Part shown: positions 25,916 to 35,941 of the stretch, piece by piece | Position numbering within the stretch: the stretch's first letter is position 1 | Layout of the letters: every line of letters begins with the position of its first letter | NCBI GenBank assembly: GCA_902801325.1 | Contig: CADCHQ010000001.1 | Span: 331,701 to 395,700 of the forward strand | Direction of reading: 5' to 3' | Source: an uncultured Bacteroidales bacterium | GTDB taxonomy: Bacteria > Bacteroidota > Bacteroidia > Bacteroidales > Bacteroidaceae | Length of the DNA: 64,000 nucleotides | Position numbers and translations under genes: made by a program | The notes under the pieces: model-generated | Seen by the model: the letters and a program-made list of their open reading frames with translations, nothing else | Told to the model about the DNA's origin: nothing | Databases searched by the model: none

Positions 25916-28109
25916 AAGCGAAGCTTGAAGTCATCTCTTCAGGAACATTAACTTCACTGTTAGCATCCTGCTTCTTGGTTACGGTGCTGATAGCGTCTGT
26001 ACCATCGGCGTCATAGAGAGCATAAGTAACATTGATAGTTGTTACGGGGCCTTCCAACTGCCATACAAAGGTCTTGTCATAACTGTACTGAGGAACAACA
26101 GCATCCTCGACAGCCCATGTCCAGTATGTTCTGCCTGCGTCGTTCCAACTGCTTGTGCCGTCGGTTACGTTGCAAGAACGGATAGCATACTTGCCATCTG
26201 TCAGGAAGAGTACCTGAGCTTCCCAGTCATTGCGATCGCCATTTGTGGTAGCAAAGGCACCAGGTGTCAGATTGGCAACGTTGTTGCTCAGAGGAGGATT
26301 GGTGAATCTCTTTGAGCCACTGTCAATCTTCCAACCATATTGCTTGTATGCGCCACCAGTTACTTTCTTGAAGGTAAAGATACCACCTTCGTCAACAGAG
26401 TCAGATAGTTTACCTGCTACGGTTACGTAGTACTTCTGGCCGTCAACCTCGGTGAAGATGCGATAGTCCTTACCGTCTTCAATAGCAGCAATAGCACGAT
26501 CGTAAGCAGCATCTTCCTCTGTGGTAGCCTTGAAGTTGACATTCTTGAAGCTGAGCCAGCTGATGTTGTTATCCTCAGCAACGTTCAGGTTAATCTTCAA
26601 GATGCCGTCCTCGGCAACATTACCATAAGCCTTGAACTCAGCCAGATAGAACTGGGTTGTGCCAACTTGCTTACCAGCAGCAACGTCTTCTGCTCCTTCG
26701 CCGTTCACATCGAGGGTAATGCCGTATGCAGGAGCAGTGTAGCCATTCTTTGCACGAACACGTGCCCAAACGCTTACTTCATAGTATCCGGGTTCAATGT
26801 CGGTCATGGTTGCGGTCAGAGTTGCTTTGCCTAACGATTGGTCATCGCCAGTCCAGTACTCGAAGAACGGAACCTTGAAGTTAGAACCGTCGCTTTCGCC
26901 TTCAATTGACCATGTGTTGATGTACAGAGAAGTGGTAAAGTCCTTAGCCTGAACTTCGTTGATAGTCCAAGCGGAGAGCAACAGGTCGTCGGCAACCTTT
27001 GTAGCATCGTGATGCCAGCCAGTTACTACCAGAGGATTCTCAAATGCACTAGCCTCGGCTCTTGTCAAGGTGCCGTCAGTGTACTTGCCCTCTGCCTCAG
27101 CAATGTAAGCCTCGTAAGCGGCCTTAGCTTCAGCAGTGTAAACATTGGTAGAAGCTAATAGAGTCTTGGCAGCAGCTAACTTCGGAGCAATTTCTACGCA
27201 AATATCACCCGTCTCGATAGCAGCCTTCAAAGTCTCAATAGCAGCTTTCAGAGCCTCTTCGGTATTCTCAACTTCGGCGGTCTCCGTCAGTGCATTCTCC
27301 AGAACGCCAGCTGCGATTTCTGTTACATATTCGTTAGCCTTCAGTTCCTCTGCCTTAGCGCGGAGTTCGTTAACCTGTGCAATCAGAGCGGCGAACTTGA
27401 CGTTGTTGATGTCGGCGTCAGCACCATAGTACTTAACCTGGAAGTTATCCCAGATACACCACAGGTTCGTGTTACCTTCAAGCTTAGCGCCAATGTTCAG
27501 CGTGCCGTCGGTAACTTGAACATAGATAGGTTCGATGGTGTACAGACCGTTGGTGAAGGAGTTGGAAGCGTCGGTCATCGAGTTTTCAGAACCGGTCTTC
27601 AAGGGGAATGTCTTTGTTTCCTCGTTTGCGAAGAATACGGGCAGGTTCTCATTGTCATCACCGTCCTGACGATAGAAGCCCTGAGCGGTAATTGCATAAA
27701 CTCCGTTAGGTGCCTCTACGCTCTGGCTTACTGTAAATACAGAGTGGAAGGACTCGGCATTGTTGTTGGTGTTGTTACCACCAGAGAGGTTCTTGTTGGT
27801 GTCTTCGGTAGCGTTGGCCAGAGCAGCCTTAGCCTCCTCGAGGGTAACGATAGTCCACTGTGCGTTGGGATCGTCGGCATTGGTCAGACCCTTGCCAAGA
27901 ACTGTGCTATTGCCATCATAGCCATAGAATCCACCGTCGGCGGCATTGGCAATGGTGAAGTTGCCATTAGCCAACTTGGAGATTGCGAGAGCAATGGGTG
28001 AGCCATTGTCCATGTAGTCGCCATTGAAGTAGTACTGTGTACCACCATTGTTAACCTGAGACTCCAGCTTATACTGGCCTTCGGGCATGTCGGTGGGATC
28101 GAACTTCAC
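25857..28109 (-). CDS. Middle fragment of the frameshifted giant surface protein (about 750 aa)
   Basis: The apparent start is a GTG (28109), but the same frame stays open further upstream, and its text there reads YHYWGAGNDWGTRASLIANPEF, which continues the previous fragment's FEYTTTG naturally if one base is gained or lost. It contains beta-rich modules such as LESQVNNGGTQYYFNGDYMD, two stretches with FIVAR-like helices (AEAKAAYEAYIAEAEGKYTDGT), and carbohydrate-binding-like segments (LSAWTINEVQAKDFTTSLYI). After ...PEEMTSSFAYDYAY the frame drifts into nonsense (LQGGCCSLTGRPEQ) where the third fragment takes over. The composition matches its flanks, so this is a broken single gene rather than a separate one. 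Confidence 0.7.
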   Translation of the reverse strand: MKFDPTDMPEGQYKLESQVNNGGTQYYFNGDYMDNGSPIALAISKLANGNFTIANAADGGFYGYDGNSTVLGKGLTNADDPNAQWTIVTLEEAKAALANATEDTNKNLSGGNNTNNNAESFHSVFTVSQSVEAPNGVYAITAQGFYRQDGDDNENLPVFFANEETKTFPLKTGSENSMTDASNSFTNGLYTIEPIYVQVTDGTLNIGAKLEGNTNLWCIWDNFQVKYYGADADINNVKFAALIAQVNELRAKAEELKANEYVTEIAAGVLENALTETAEVENTEEALKAAIETLKAAIETGDICVEIAPKLAAAKTLLASTNVYTAEAKAAYEAYIAEAEGKYTDGTLTRAEASAFENPLVVTGWHHDATKVADDLLLSAWTINEVQAKDFTTSLYINTWSIEGESDGSNFKVPFFEYWTGDDQSLGKATLTATMTDIEPGYYEVSVWARVRAKNGYTAPAYGITLDVNGEGAEDVAAGKQVGTTQFYLAEFKAYGNVAEDGILKINLNVAEDNNISWLSFKNVNFKATTEEDAAYDRAIAAIEDGKDYRIFTEVDGQKYYVTVAGKLSDSVDEGGIFTFKKVTGGAYKQYGWKIDSGSKRFTNPPLSNNVANLTPGAFATTNGDRNDWEAQVLFLTDGKYAIRSCNVTDGTSSWNDAGRTYWTWAVEDAVVPQYSYDKTFVWQLEGPVTTINVTYALYDADGTDAISTVTKKQDANSEVNVPEEMTSSFAYDYAYLQGGCCSLTGRPEQ

Positions 28110-28126
28110 GAACTCGGGATTAGCAA

Positions 28127-31018
28127 TCAGAGAAGCACGTGTGCCCCAGTCGTTGCCAGCACCCCAGTAGTGGTATATTCAAATACAGCAGGTTCGGGAG
28201 CGGGTTCAGCCTCAGTCAGGTAAACCACAAACTTCGTGATTTGTGCACGACCTTCGCTGATGACAAATGTGGTAGTCTGAGCATCCAAACCACTAACTTC
28301 GTTGGGTACATTAACCTCAAATGCCTGGCCTTCGCCACCTTCGGGAGTCAATACGCTGCTTCCGTCGGGGGTGTTGCTTGCCGTCAGGGCATAGCCCGTG
28401 ATGTGATAGCCTTCAGAAGCTGTCAGCGTGTAGGTTACGCCGGCAGGGCCGAAATGCATGCCATTGGCAACATTGATGCCGCTGGTGGCTGTAAGTGTTA
28501 GACCAGGATTCTCCTGGGTTGATGTCCAAGTTGCAGCCCAACCGCTCTCGGTGAGAGGATCACCGGCAGCGTTGTAGTATGTGCCATGCTCCTTGTCCAC
28601 CAGGATTTCAATGGCCACTGTACCAGCCTGAGCTGCAGCAAATGTCTCTTCGGCAGCCTTCAGGGTTTCGAGAGCAGCAGTCATTTCCTCATCGGTCTTG
28701 CCTAGTTGCTCCTTAGCAGCAGCGATAGCAGCCTGGAACTCTTCCTTGCCGTCTTCCTTCTCGGCAGCAGCAAGTTGCTCTTCGGCGGTTGCTATCTCAG
28801 CCTCGAGAGCTACATAAGCCTCAGAGTGCTCAGCCTCAACCTTAGCGATGGTCCAGTATGCCTTGTCGCCAGACTTAGCAACGGACTTGTCGGTGTAGCA
28901 AGCCGAACCGTCTGTCTCACCGTCAGTAGCAATCATACCTTTGACTTCGTCAAGTGTGTAATAAATGACACCGTCAATATCAACGGGAGTGGGGTTGATA
29001 ATCATCTTCTTCTCTGCGTTGGCAGACATGGTCCAGTTGTTTGTTCCGGCAAAGCCTACGGCACCTTCCTCATTAATGAGATAGTAGCCACCTTCGCCAG
29101 CCTCAAACGTGAAGGCCTGAGCTGTCTCAGAGATCATAACCTTGTCGTTAGCAGCATCCAAAGCCAGATACAGTCCACTAGACTTCTGCTGGAATGTGTA
29201 AGTAGCATCGGCTTCAGGTCCAACCTTTGCATCGGCATAAGCCTCAACGGCAGTAGCCAAAGCAGCCTTAGCCTCCTCCAGTTCCTCAGCAGTAGCCTCA
29301 GTATTGTCGGCAACAGCCTGAGCGGCAGCAACAGCAGCAGCGAAGGTGTCGTATTCGGCTTCAGGAATCAAGAACAAGCCTTCACCTATGCCAGCCTTTG
29401 CCTCAACAACCTTATCGGCCTCAGCCAAAGCGGCCTTAAGCTCGGCGCGTACTACCTCTGCATTGGTGGTAGTCTCAATCTTGACACAGTCGATGAACAG
29501 ATGAGGAGCTGAGCCTGAACCTGCATTGTTTTGAATTCCGAGAGATAACACACCTGCTGTAGGCTCTATAAGGGAGAAGGTAATAACCTCGTTGTACCAT
29601 TCACCTACAGGATACTGTAAGGTCTTAGCTAAATACTTAGTGCCATCTGCAGCAATAAAGCCCATCAAATTCTGGGTGAGCGTGTTCGTGCCAGCTGTGT
29701 TCATTACAGGAATAGTGAGCACATAGTTGCCAGCAGGAAGAATCACCTTTTGAGTATATTGTACGATAGCGTTGTCGCCGCCCCATACACTAATCATACC
29801 CAAGGCATTCTTTCCCTCGGAGTTTTCAGGTCCAGCAGCAGGAGCCTTGTAGTCGGTACCGCCTATCCAAGCTGAACTGCCATAGGCAAGCACGCCTGCA
29901 GCCTTTTGGTCGAGAGCACCACGATCGGAACCTTCATAAACATTGTCGGTAACATTTAGCACACTCCATCCTTCAACAGGTTGTGCACCAAAATAGGTCG
30001 TGCTGTTCTTCGCCATGTCTTTTGCATAGGTGCAGATACCATTGTCTATAGGAGTACTTTCCTCGAAATCGAGGTTCTTTGGCTCTGCGGTAGAAGGATC
30101 GAGAACAGCCAAGGCCTCGAAGGGATCGAAATCTGCGGCCTCAATGATGGCGTTGGCGTTACCGTCGTCAACAGTTGTCCAACTATCAATCAACATTTGT
30201 TTAGAACCATTAACGTTGACGTTGTGAGAGTCATCAAACTTAAAGAACCAAGGATAGTCAGCCACACCTGATTCAACAATCTGTACGGGGTCGGGATCGC
30301 CCAAAGTGTTGTCCTTGGTCAGGAAAGCCTTGGCGTTGACGCTGTAGATGTAGTAGTTGTCTTCGAATGTGATGATTGCAAAGCGCTGACTAACAGCTTC
30401 ACGGTCAAGGTTTGCACCATTACCTTTAGTGGCTCCATCGGCAACGTTCCATGCGGCACGTTTGTTGTAAACGATGTAGCACTTGTTGTTCGAGAGATCG
30501 GCAAGGTCTGTTACGTAAACGGGAGGAACATAGTTCTCGTCTACTGCTACTGTAATAACAAACTCCGACAAGGATACTTCCTTGTTGGGACCTGCCAATG
30601 TGAAAGAGGCAGTGGCTTTGTCATTACCAGTTACTTCAACCGATACGCCAGGTCCTTCGATAGTGATAGGATCTTGGCCGGAAGGTGTAATTGTAACACC
30701 TGCTTCAGTTGCTTCAGAGGCCCAAAAACTATAGCCTTTGACCAAATAGCCTGCAGGGGCTTCAATTGTGAATACCGCCGACTGAGATGAACCGGAAGCA
30801 ATGCCTCCGGTGGCAGCATTCATGTTGTTAACACCAACGCTGAATGTCACCTGTGGCTCAGTTGTAGATACCCACTTACTGCACCAACCGCTCGTCATGG
30901 CACTACCGCTGCGGTAGAACGTTCCCGTCGCCACATCGTAAGTAACCGTGATGTCTTCAGCCTTGATACCCACTGCTGTCATCAACAGAGAGCACAAGAG
31001 AAATAAAAACTTTTTCAT
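28127..31018 (-). CDS. N-terminal fragment of the frameshifted giant surface protein (963 aa)
   Basis: A secretory signal MKKFLFLLCSLLMTAVGIKAED begins the protein, followed by several beta-sandwich modules, a jelly-roll with NSTTYFGAQPVEGWSVLN and FIVAR-type helical repeats (residues about 530-610 and 770-830: AAAVAAAQAVADNTEATAEE). The last genuine residues are about ...EPAVFEYTTTG; VLATTGAHVLL* is a frame-shifted end. Total length if repaired would be about 1930 residues. Such large multidomain proteins with FIVAR segments and the short basic tail are typical of Prevotella surface adhesins or glycan binders. The substrate is unknown. Confidence 0.75.
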   Translation of the reverse strand: MKKFLFLLCSLLMTAVGIKAEDITVTYDVATGTFYRSGSAMTSGWCSKWVSTTEPQVTFSVGVNNMNAATGGIASGSSQSAVFTIEAPAGYLVKGYSFWASEATEAGVTITPSGQDPITIEGPGVSVEVTGNDKATASFTLAGPNKEVSLSEFVITVAVDENYVPPVYVTDLADLSNNKCYIVYNKRAAWNVADGATKGNGANLDREAVSQRFAIITFEDNYYIYSVNAKAFLTKDNTLGDPDPVQIVESGVADYPWFFKFDDSHNVNVNGSKQMLIDSWTTVDDGNANAIIEAADFDPFEALAVLDPSTAEPKNLDFEESTPIDNGICTYAKDMAKNSTTYFGAQPVEGWSVLNVTDNVYEGSDRGALDQKAAGVLAYGSSAWIGGTDYKAPAAGPENSEGKNALGMISVWGGDNAIVQYTQKVILPAGNYVLTIPVMNTAGTNTLTQNLMGFIAADGTKYLAKTLQYPVGEWYNEVITFSLIEPTAGVLSLGIQNNAGSGSAPHLFIDCVKIETTTNAEVVRAELKAALAEADKVVEAKAGIGEGLFLIPEAEYDTFAAAVAAAQAVADNTEATAEELEEAKAALATAVEAYADAKVGPEADATYTFQQKSSGLYLALDAANDKVMISETAQAFTFEAGEGGYYLINEEGAVGFAGTNNWTMSANAEKKMIINPTPVDIDGVIYYTLDEVKGMIATDGETDGSACYTDKSVAKSGDKAYWTIAKVEAEHSEAYVALEAEIATAEEQLAAAEKEDGKEEFQAAIAAAKEQLGKTDEEMTAALETLKAAEETFAAAQAGTVAIEILVDKEHGTYYNAAGDPLTESGWAATWTSTQENPGLTLTATSGINVANGMHFGPAGVTYTLTASEGYHITGYALTASNTPDGSSVLTPEGGEGQAFEVNVPNEVSGLDAQTTTFVISEGRAQITKFVVYLTEAEPAPEPAVFEYTTTGVLATTGAHVLL

Positions 31019-31096
31019 GCGATTTTGATTTAGTTAATAATTAAGGTTAATTAAAAATTGGTTCGTTTTTAGCGTGTTATAAACACATAATCGGGA

Positions 31097-31104
31097 CAAA
31101 ATTA
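31097..31104 (-). promoter_or_regulatory. -7 box (TAATTTTG) for the giant surface-protein gene
   Basis: The minus strand reads TAATTTTG about 80 nt before the ATG. A near-match to the -33 element (CTTG) lies 19 bp further upstream. It implies a long leader of about 70 nt. Confidence 0.55.
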
Positions 31105-31315
31105 AGAAAAATTTCACATAAAGCAAGTCTTTTACCTCTTTTTTTTGCGTATGCGTGCACAATTAATGTTATAATCGACAGACTTTGCAAGGGTTTTTTA
31201 TTGTTCAGAAATGATAAAAATTGCCCATTTCATCGATGTTTTTCCTTCTTGCACATAGGTTTGAGAAATGTTTGTCGCATATTTAACAGTCCTTTATATC
31301 ATAGGGATTCATTTT

Positions 31316-31447
31316 CCTTTACCCATTCGCCTACCATCGAACCCTTATTCGTTTGCTCTCGAACCCTTATTCGAGTGTCATCGAGCCCTTGTTCGATTGC
31401 CCTCGAATGCTTGTTCGTTGTTCTTCGAACAAATATTTGTTTGCGGA
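31316..31447. repeat. 22-bp periodic array upstream of the TonB receptor gene (about 6 units)
   Basis: Units at 31338, 31360, 31382, 31404 and 31426 are exactly 22 bp apart and start cgaacccttattcg, cgaacccttattcg, cgagcccttgttcg, cgaatgcttgttcg and cgaacaaatatttg; a weaker unit precedes at 31316. It sits about 60 bp upstream of the -33 element of the TonB-receptor promoter. The rest of the 560-bp gap (31019-31578) holds two promoters and AT-rich sequence with no convincing gene. Confidence 0.8.
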
Positions 31448-31504
31448 TGGATAATCCTCGGAGACAGATGATTAAAGCAAAAAGGAAAGAAGATTGGGGC
31501 AAAA

Positions 31505-31536
31505 TTTGGTATTTCGCTCCGTTTGCACTATCTTTG
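31505..31536 (+). promoter_or_regulatory. Canonical promoter for the TonB-receptor operon
   Basis: TTTG followed after 20 bp by TATCTTTG. The leader to the ATG is about 40 nt. It probably drives the whole plus-strand run from the receptor to the 1368-residue protein. Confidence 0.8.
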
Positions 31537-31578
31537 TAGTGGAAAAGAATACATTATTAATTATAAAGGACCACATTT

Positions 31579-34329
31579 ATGCAAAAACAATTCCGTATGC
31601 TCATGACTGCAGTGCTTGTGGGAGTGGCTTCGATGGCAAGCTCGCAGACTGTAATCAAGGGTAAGTTGGTGGATGCCGAGAACGGCGAGCCACTGATTGG
31701 TGCGCAAGTACGCATCGTAGGTGAGAAGACTGCGACAGTGTCGAATGCCGACGGCGACTTCACTTTGCAAAATCCCAATCGCCGTCGCGAGATCACTGTG
31801 TCGTATCTGGGTTATAAAGGCCAGAACTTCAGTGTAAGCCGTTCAGGAGAGATGGGCCTGCTGGGTCTGTCGCCCGATGAAATCTCTTTGGAAGGTGTGA
31901 CGGTTACGGGTACGATGGCTTTCGACCGCAAGACCCCTGTTGCTCTGTCGAACGTGACTATTGAGGAGATAGAAGAGAAACTCGGTGGACAAGAGTTCCC
32001 AGAAATCATGAAGACCACCCCTGGCGTACATGCTAATAAGCAAGGTGGTGGATGGGGAGACTCGGAAATCTACATGCGTGGTTTCGACAACACTAACGTG
32101 GCAACGATGGTGAATGGTGTCCCCATGAACGATATGGAATATGGAACCGTATACTGGAGCAACTGGGCAGGCATCAGCGATGTGGCAAAGATCATACAGA
32201 CTCAGCGTGGACTTGGTGCCTCGAAAGTGAGTGCACCCAGTGTGGGCGGTACCATCAACATCATCACCAAGACGCTCGACCAGAAGCGTGGCGGTAGTGT
32301 AGCCTATCAGATGGGTAATAACGGTGCCAACAAGATTTCCTTCAATGTGTCGACAGGCATGAGCAAGAAGGGATGGGGTATGACATTGCTGGGTGCCCGT
32401 ACGTGGGGTGACGGTTATGTGCGTGGTACTGACTACTCGGGTTATACCTGGTTTGCCAGCATCGCCAAGCGATTCAACGAACATCACACTCTGTCGTTCA
32501 CGGGCTTTGGTACAATACAAGAACACGGACAGCGCAGTTCGAGTGCGAACTATGGGCCATTGACTATTGCCGAGTGGGCTCGCGTTCGCCAACAGTATGG
32601 TGACAAGAACTACCAGTACAACTCCACGTTCGGATACCTGAATGGCGAAGCCTATAACATGGCTCGTAATAAGTATCACAAGCCCCAACTCTCACTCAAC
32701 CACGACTGGACCATTAATGATCGCAGTTCGCTCTCGACGGCTTTGTACATGAGTATCGGACGCGGAAATGGTTCGACAGCCGAAGGTCATGGGGCAGGAG
32801 CATACACAGACTTTTACGGTGTGACGAACGGCGTAGTGAAGAATGATTTTCGCACAGCCGACGGCTATTTCGACTACGATGCCCTTGTACAGCGTAATGC
32901 TGAGAGCCAGGAAGGTTCACTGCTGGCTCTGTGTAAGAGCGTCAACGACCATCTGTGGACAGGCGTGCTTTCCACTTATAAGAACAAGCTCAACGATGAT
33001 TGGGACATTTATGGTGGTCTGGATTTCCGTTGGTATCGTGGTGACCATTCTACAAAGATTACTAATCTTCTGGGTGGTCGTTACTTTATGGACGACCAAG
33101 ACCGCTCGACCGTCAATCCACAGAACAACCCTGCTGCCAGTGATCCCAACTGGGTGTACAAGAAACTGTATGTGGGCGACAAAGTCTATCGTGACTTCTC
33201 GGGCTATACCGTACAGGAAGGCGTCTTTGGTCAGGCCGAATATAATCATGGACCCATTGCCGCTTATGTCAATGGTGCTTTGAACAACACAACGATGTGG
33301 CGTTACGACCGTTTCTACTACGAAAAGGCACAGGCCAAGAGCGATATTGCCAATTTCCTGGGCGGAAACATTAAGGGAGGCGCTAACCTGAACCTCAATG
33401 ACTACCACAATGTATTCCTGAATGTGGGTTACATCAGCCGTGCGCCCAAGTTCGGTGCAGCATTCATGAACAACACCAAGAGCAACTATCTGAACAAGGA
33501 TGCTAAGAACGAGAAGATCGTTTCGCTGGAATTTGGCTATGGTTGGCAATGCCGCTGGGCCAATGTGAAGGTTAATGGCTATTACACCCGTTGGATGGAC
33601 AAGTCAATGACCAAATACCTGACGCTTGATAATCAGGAAACGGGTTACATGAACATGACAGGCGTTGATGCCAACCACATGGGTGTAGAACTCGAAGCCA
33701 AGTTCTATCCCGCCAAGTGGGTAGAAATTAGAGGAATGTTCTCACTGGGTAACTGGAAGTGGGACGGAATTGGCGAGGGTTACGTCTATGACGAACATGC
33801 CAATGCCGTGAATGCTGCTGGCCAGGTGGTTGAACCCTTCTCGACAGACCATGCTCAAGCCCGTGTTAATCTTGATGGTATCCGCGTAGGAGGTTCTGCA
33901 CAAACGACAAGTTCTGTTAGTGTTGACTTCAAACTGGGTCAAGTGCTTGGTTTGCCTGAGGGTCAACAACTGAAGATTGGTGGCGACTGGGTTTACTATG
34001 GTCGCAACTATAGTTATTATTCACTTAGCGGAAGCAATATCACCATTAAGCAGAATACCACAACTGGCGAATGGACAACAACACGTCCGCAAGATCCTTG
34101 GAAGATTCCATCGGCAAGTCAGGTCGATCTCCATGCCTCGTATAAGTTCAATATGGGCAAATACTTCGATGCTACCCTGAGTGGTGTCATTAACAACCTA
34201 TTCGACTACAAGTACATAGGCAAGGCTTATAACAGCAGTACCAGTACGGCAGTGGCTAGCGAGGACAACGTCTACGTTTACTACCAGTTCGGCCGTACCT
34301 ATACAATAAGACTGAAACTTAATTTCTAA
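31579..34329 (+). CDS. TonB-dependent outer-membrane receptor (916 aa)
   Basis: Signal peptide (MQKQFRMLMTAVLVGVASMASSQ), then a CarboxypepD_reg-like domain (GKLVDAENGEPLIGAQVRIV), the plug domain (MKTTPGVHANKQGGGWGDSEIYMRGFDNTNV) and a long beta-barrel ending in YTIRLKLNF, whose terminal Phe is the usual outer-membrane insertion signal. The plug's GVPMNDMEYGTVYWSNWAGI wording fits SusC/RagA-related or iron/cobalamin-type receptors rather than a siderophore-specific one. The next gene, 22 bp after the stop, encodes a lipoprotein with a ligand-binding-type domain instead of a SusD, so this is not a standard SusCD pair. The ligand is unknown. Confidence 0.9.
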   Translation: MQKQFRMLMTAVLVGVASMASSQTVIKGKLVDAENGEPLIGAQVRIVGEKTATVSNADGDFTLQNPNRRREITVSYLGYKGQNFSVSRSGEMGLLGLSPDEISLEGVTVTGTMAFDRKTPVALSNVTIEEIEEKLGGQEFPEIMKTTPGVHANKQGGGWGDSEIYMRGFDNTNVATMVNGVPMNDMEYGTVYWSNWAGISDVAKIIQTQRGLGASKVSAPSVGGTINIITKTLDQKRGGSVAYQMGNNGANKISFNVSTGMSKKGWGMTLLGARTWGDGYVRGTDYSGYTWFASIAKRFNEHHTLSFTGFGTIQEHGQRSSSANYGPLTIAEWARVRQQYGDKNYQYNSTFGYLNGEAYNMARNKYHKPQLSLNHDWTINDRSSLSTALYMSIGRGNGSTAEGHGAGAYTDFYGVTNGVVKNDFRTADGYFDYDALVQRNAESQEGSLLALCKSVNDHLWTGVLSTYKNKLNDDWDIYGGLDFRWYRGDHSTKITNLLGGRYFMDDQDRSTVNPQNNPAASDPNWVYKKLYVGDKVYRDFSGYTVQEGVFGQAEYNHGPIAAYVNGALNNTTMWRYDRFYYEKAQAKSDIANFLGGNIKGGANLNLNDYHNVFLNVGYISRAPKFGAAFMNNTKSNYLNKDAKNEKIVSLEFGYGWQCRWANVKVNGYYTRWMDKSMTKYLTLDNQETGYMNMTGVDANHMGVELEAKFYPAKWVEIRGMFSLGNWKWDGIGEGYVYDEHANAVNAAGQVVEPFSTDHAQARVNLDGIRVGGSAQTTSSVSVDFKLGQVLGLPEGQQLKIGGDWVYYGRNYSYYSLSGSNITIKQNTTTGEWTTTRPQDPWKIPSASQVDLHASYKFNMGKYFDATLSGVINNLFDYKYIGKAYNSSTSTAVASEDNVYVYYQFGRTYTIRLKLNF

Positions 34330-34350
34330 TCTGTAATGGATATTTGTGCT

Positions 34351-35901
34351 ATGAAAACTAAGAATATATTGCATTCAGTATCATACCTTTGTGGTCTCAG
34401 TCTCCTTTGCATGCTCGGCGCATCTTGCGAAGACTATACCGAACACAACTTTGGTACACCCGAAGAGTTGTATCAGGCTCAACAAGTCAATAGCTTTACT
34501 TTCGAACTGACACCTCAACAGTATCAGGACATTGCCTCGAATGCCGATAACAAAGCCTTGGCTGCTTTAGACGAAACTGGCGTCACCAGTCAGCATCTGC
34601 AGTGGGTGGGCGAGAACGGCTGTTTCGTTGGTAATATCAGTCCGCAGGAGTACTTGCCTGCCCTGCTGAAGAATTTGGTAGGCACCAGTCAGTATTATAG
34701 CCTGACCGATGGTTCAAGCATTACGGTTCAATACCGTCAAGGCGAAATCGTCAACGATGACGCTTTTGTTCCTAACACAGGCGAATTGACGGAAGAGGGT
34801 AAATACCTGCTTGTTCCCGTTGGAATGGAACAAAGTATTGCCCACTCTGGTGAAGGAAAGGCCTATGGTTACTTGCTGCTGGCAGGAAGCAAACCCGATT
34901 TAGTTCCTGACTTAGTGGATCGTGTCGACGAGCAAACCATTCGTGCCGATGCTGTAGCCGATGGCTATACTTATTCGTTTGAGAAGGATGGAGACGAATG
35001 GCTTATTGCCAATCCGTTCGAACAATATCTCTACATGAAAGGAACCTATGCCAGTTTCAACTACATCGATGATTTAGGCGATCTTGAAGATGAACAATGG
35101 CCCAATTGGACAATAACCTACAAACAGGCCGACCAGACCTATGACATTACGAACACTGGCACCATGAAGACCATGCGCTTTACTACACAGTATAATAATG
35201 TGGGTGCTTATGATCTTTCTACAATGGAGTCGACTGAAGGATATCTGGGACTGCAAATCTACAAGCGTGTAGAGGGCGCCATCGAAGGTGTTGAGGTTTC
35301 CGATGAACTACAGGAGATAACCTTTACCCTCGAGGATGGCGAATGGCAGGCTAAGGGAGATTACCTGAATATGGAATTGCTCGGCGGTAACAGTCTGACG
35401 GATATGGATGCTGTTTACCAAGCCACAGGTTGGAGCGTAGAGTACAAGGGAAGCATTGGCGACCTTACTTACGTTTGGCGTTACGATAGCCAGTATGGTC
35501 TCAGGGCATCGGCCTTCAAGTCAAGCACTTATTATCCCACGGACGCATGGGCTATCAGTCCTGCTATGAACCTGAAGAAGGCCGTGAAACCAATCTTCAC
35601 CTTCGAACAAGCGCAGAAGTATGCAGGTTCACCCGTTCAGGATTATCTGCAAGTGTGGGTAAGCACAGACTTTGCCGGCCGCGGAGGCTTGGAATCTGCC
35701 ACATGGACCAATGTCACTGATTTGGTTGAAGGCACATGGCCCGATGGGTCAGACTGGACCTACTATCCAATGTCCATCGACATGAGTCAGTTTGCAGGTA
35801 ACAAGAACGTTTGTGTTGCTTTCCGCTATATTTCAACCGATGCTGTAGCAGCAACATGGGAAGTTAAGAATGTTGTTTGTCGCGAAGCAGAAGAAGAGTA
35901 A
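34351..35901 (+). CDS. Secreted lipoprotein with a choice-of-anchor-J-type C-terminus (516 aa)
   Basis: I start at the ATG that opens a lipoprotein signal, MKTKNILHSVSYLCGL, with lipobox LGASC and lipidated Cys near residue 25; an in-frame ATG five codons upstream would disturb it. The final 160 residues (LRASAFKSSTYYPTDAWAIS, AFRYISTDAVAATWEVKNV) look like the choice-of-anchor J beta-sandwich seen in Bacteroidota surface proteins, with the middle (residues about 150-330) of unknown fold. It follows the TonB receptor by 21 nt and is probably the surface partner that hands it substrate. Confidence 0.72.
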   Translation: MKTKNILHSVSYLCGLSLLCMLGASCEDYTEHNFGTPEELYQAQQVNSFTFELTPQQYQDIASNADNKALAALDETGVTSQHLQWVGENGCFVGNISPQEYLPALLKNLVGTSQYYSLTDGSSITVQYRQGEIVNDDAFVPNTGELTEEGKYLLVPVGMEQSIAHSGEGKAYGYLLLAGSKPDLVPDLVDRVDEQTIRADAVADGYTYSFEKDGDEWLIANPFEQYLYMKGTYASFNYIDDLGDLEDEQWPNWTITYKQADQTYDITNTGTMKTMRFTTQYNNVGAYDLSTMESTEGYLGLQIYKRVEGAIEGVEVSDELQEITFTLEDGEWQAKGDYLNMELLGGNSLTDMDAVYQATGWSVEYKGSIGDLTYVWRYDSQYGLRASAFKSSTYYPTDAWAISPAMNLKKAVKPIFTFEQAQKYAGSPVQDYLQVWVSTDFAGRGGLESATWTNVTDLVEGTWPDGSDWTYYPMSIDMSQFAGNKNVCVAFRYISTDAVAATWEVKNVVCREAEEE

Positions 35902-35941
35902 TCCTAATACAATTGGAAAGTATAGATAATCCGAAGAAACA

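Noticed and set aside
25857..28127. Programmed frameshifting in the giant surface gene
   Set aside because: No slippery heptamer or downstream pseudoknot is obvious, and the two shifts are of opposite sign with a GTG start in the middle; indel or assembly error is simpler.
31201..31539. 112-codon open frame upstream of the TonB receptor
   Set aside because: It lacks an ATG, covers the 22-bp array and runs over the receptor's promoter. The amino-acid sequence is repetitive because the DNA is.
31843..32688. 281-codon minus-strand open frame
   Set aside because: Antisense to the TonB-receptor plug and barrel.
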